The notes under the pieces: generated by a model | Seen by the model: only the letters and a program-made list of their open reading frames with translations | Database searches by the model: none | What the model was told of the DNA's origin: nothing | Position numbers and translations under genes: made by a program | From: Silene noctiflora | Lineage: Eukaryota > Streptophyta > Magnoliopsida > Caryophyllales > Caryophyllaceae | DNA: 27,125 nt | Direction: 5' to 3' | Assembly (NCBI GenBank): GCA_009801015.1 | Contig: VHZZ01000110.1 | Location: forward strand, 155,700 to 182,824 | Part shown: piece by piece, positions 26,130 through 27,125 of the stretch | Numbering within the stretch: position 1 is the stretch's first letter | Layout of the letters: every line of letters starts with the position of its first letter

Positions 26130-26968
26130 TCAAGTGATATTCACAAGTCTAGCACGTTTAGTAGTAGGATCGACTTCTGCTCGAAGTCCAATGTCAGCAA
26201 GTTGAGGAAGATCAACAGTGCCTTGCATCTCTAAACTTGATACAATTTGCTGGTTTTCTGCATTACCTTCCAGTAAATTTTTAGCAGAAAATATGCCCCA
26301 TTCCCTAAGAAAAGGGTTGTCTTCATCAAGAACACATTGTTGTAAAACAAGAACAACCCCATTCTTTTGCTTTACTTCATCTTGTATATTCTTCCTTCTA
26401 TACGAGCAATTCCCGATGACTGCAACTATGTCTCTTCTGAAACCCTTATATGGGCAAACTTTAGGTGACTCACTATCTCCCGTTTTGCCCTCGACCTGAC
26501 TGATGGTTTTCTTGACTGATGATGGAAGCTCTAGTTCACGAAGTAAAGATAAGAGCAGATCCAAAAATCCCTTGTCAATCAATGAATTAACAACTACAGA
26601 ACTGTCTTGTGCACATGTATCTCTCAGGACAGTCAGTGAATAACCTAACACGTCGATCAAAGCAGAGCCAGTAGGTAAACCAGATTGGCCTCTGGTGTGA
26701 AAGTCCGCGATTTTGACGGCTGTCTCAAAAATACCAAGAATATATAAAGCAAAGTCGATATCAATATGAATCTCCTTAAGTCGCTCATTCAAAATTTCAG
26801 AGACCATNCGCAGAAGATATGCTTGTGAGGTAGTAAATCTCTTTTCGGGATTTTTCAAGTTTTCAGAAGCAACATTTTCACTTAGCACAGAAAATAACAC
26901 TGAAAAATGAGATTCCTCNAGGCATATTCTTGAGATAAGTAGCTTCAGCCAATCTTCTCCGAACCCAA
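26130..26968 (-). CDS. Ataxin-10 homologue, C-terminal exon (partial)
   Basis: The stop TGA is the complement of 26,130-26,132. The exon begins on the minus strand after acceptor TTTTGTGCTTTCAG (plus 26,969 on) with the last two bases of a split codon, and encodes 278 complete codons. The C-terminal half carries the ataxin-10 domain: YKGFRRDIVAVIGNCSYRRK, VVLVLQQCVLDEDNPFLREW, NLLEGNAENQQIV and LRAEVDPTTKRARLVN. The upstream part is helical and armadillo-like. Ataxin-10 proteins are armadillo-repeat proteins; the Arabidopsis member is, from memory, MEE50 (embryo development). Upstream exons lie beyond the window. Two ambiguous bases (26,808 and 26,919) fall in CGN and CTN codons, so the residues are Arg and Leu regardless. 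The gene is convergent with BSK, about 1.6 kb from stop to stop. Confidence 0.9.
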
Positions 26969-27125
26969 CTGAAAGCACAAAAGGAAATGTTGTTTAGACC
27001 CTTTTCCATCCAACGTTAAGGCTACTTTTAACAAAGGACACCAACAATCACAAAAACATATACTAGTGAGTAGTGAGACCGGTCCTATCAATCATGTAAT
27101 GAAAATGGCCACTACATTCGTATTG

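Overview
This is nuclear DNA of a flowering plant. The genes carry spliceosomal introns with GT-AG borders, the protein families are plant-wide (a DUF3527 protein, a brassinosteroid-signalling pseudokinase, an ataxin-10 homologue), and the intergenic DNA is AT-rich and full of small non-autonomous transposons. A eudicot is likely. The abundance of GACGG-type Mutator MITEs makes me lean toward Caryophyllales, but that is recollection, not proof.

Layout: 1-4200 is a patchwork of transposon relics: a Helitron 3' end, a TRIM-like LTR relic, a tRNA-derived SINE, two Stowaway MITEs, a Mutator-like MITE, and a 5'-truncated LINE with a nested PIF/Harbinger MITE. About 4250-9950 is a plus-strand DUF3527 gene with a long intron in its 5' leader and a cluster of upstream ORFs. 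9950-19050 has no recognisable gene. It holds a hAT-type element rich in GGGTC and in G-quadruplex motifs, two more Mutator MITEs, a retroelement tail, a short minus-strand Helitron with internal minisatellite, and a diverged tandem duplication into which a 236-bp Helitron inserted. About 19,080-24,700 is a ten-exon BSK gene (492 aa, closest in its N-terminus to BSK5). 24,700-26,129 is intergenic with a hexanucleotide repeat and a Stowaway relic. 26,130-27,125 is the 3' end of an ataxin-10-like gene on the minus strand, convergent with BSK and cut by the window edge.

The three genes show no sign of acting together; this is ordinary plant gene order. I found no evidence for a new multi-gene system. 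The most informative observations are structural: transposon insertions whose ends and target duplications can be set to the base, nested insertions that give a relative time order, a uORF cluster that should restrict translation of the DUF3527 gene, and two ambiguous bases that both fall on silent codon positions.
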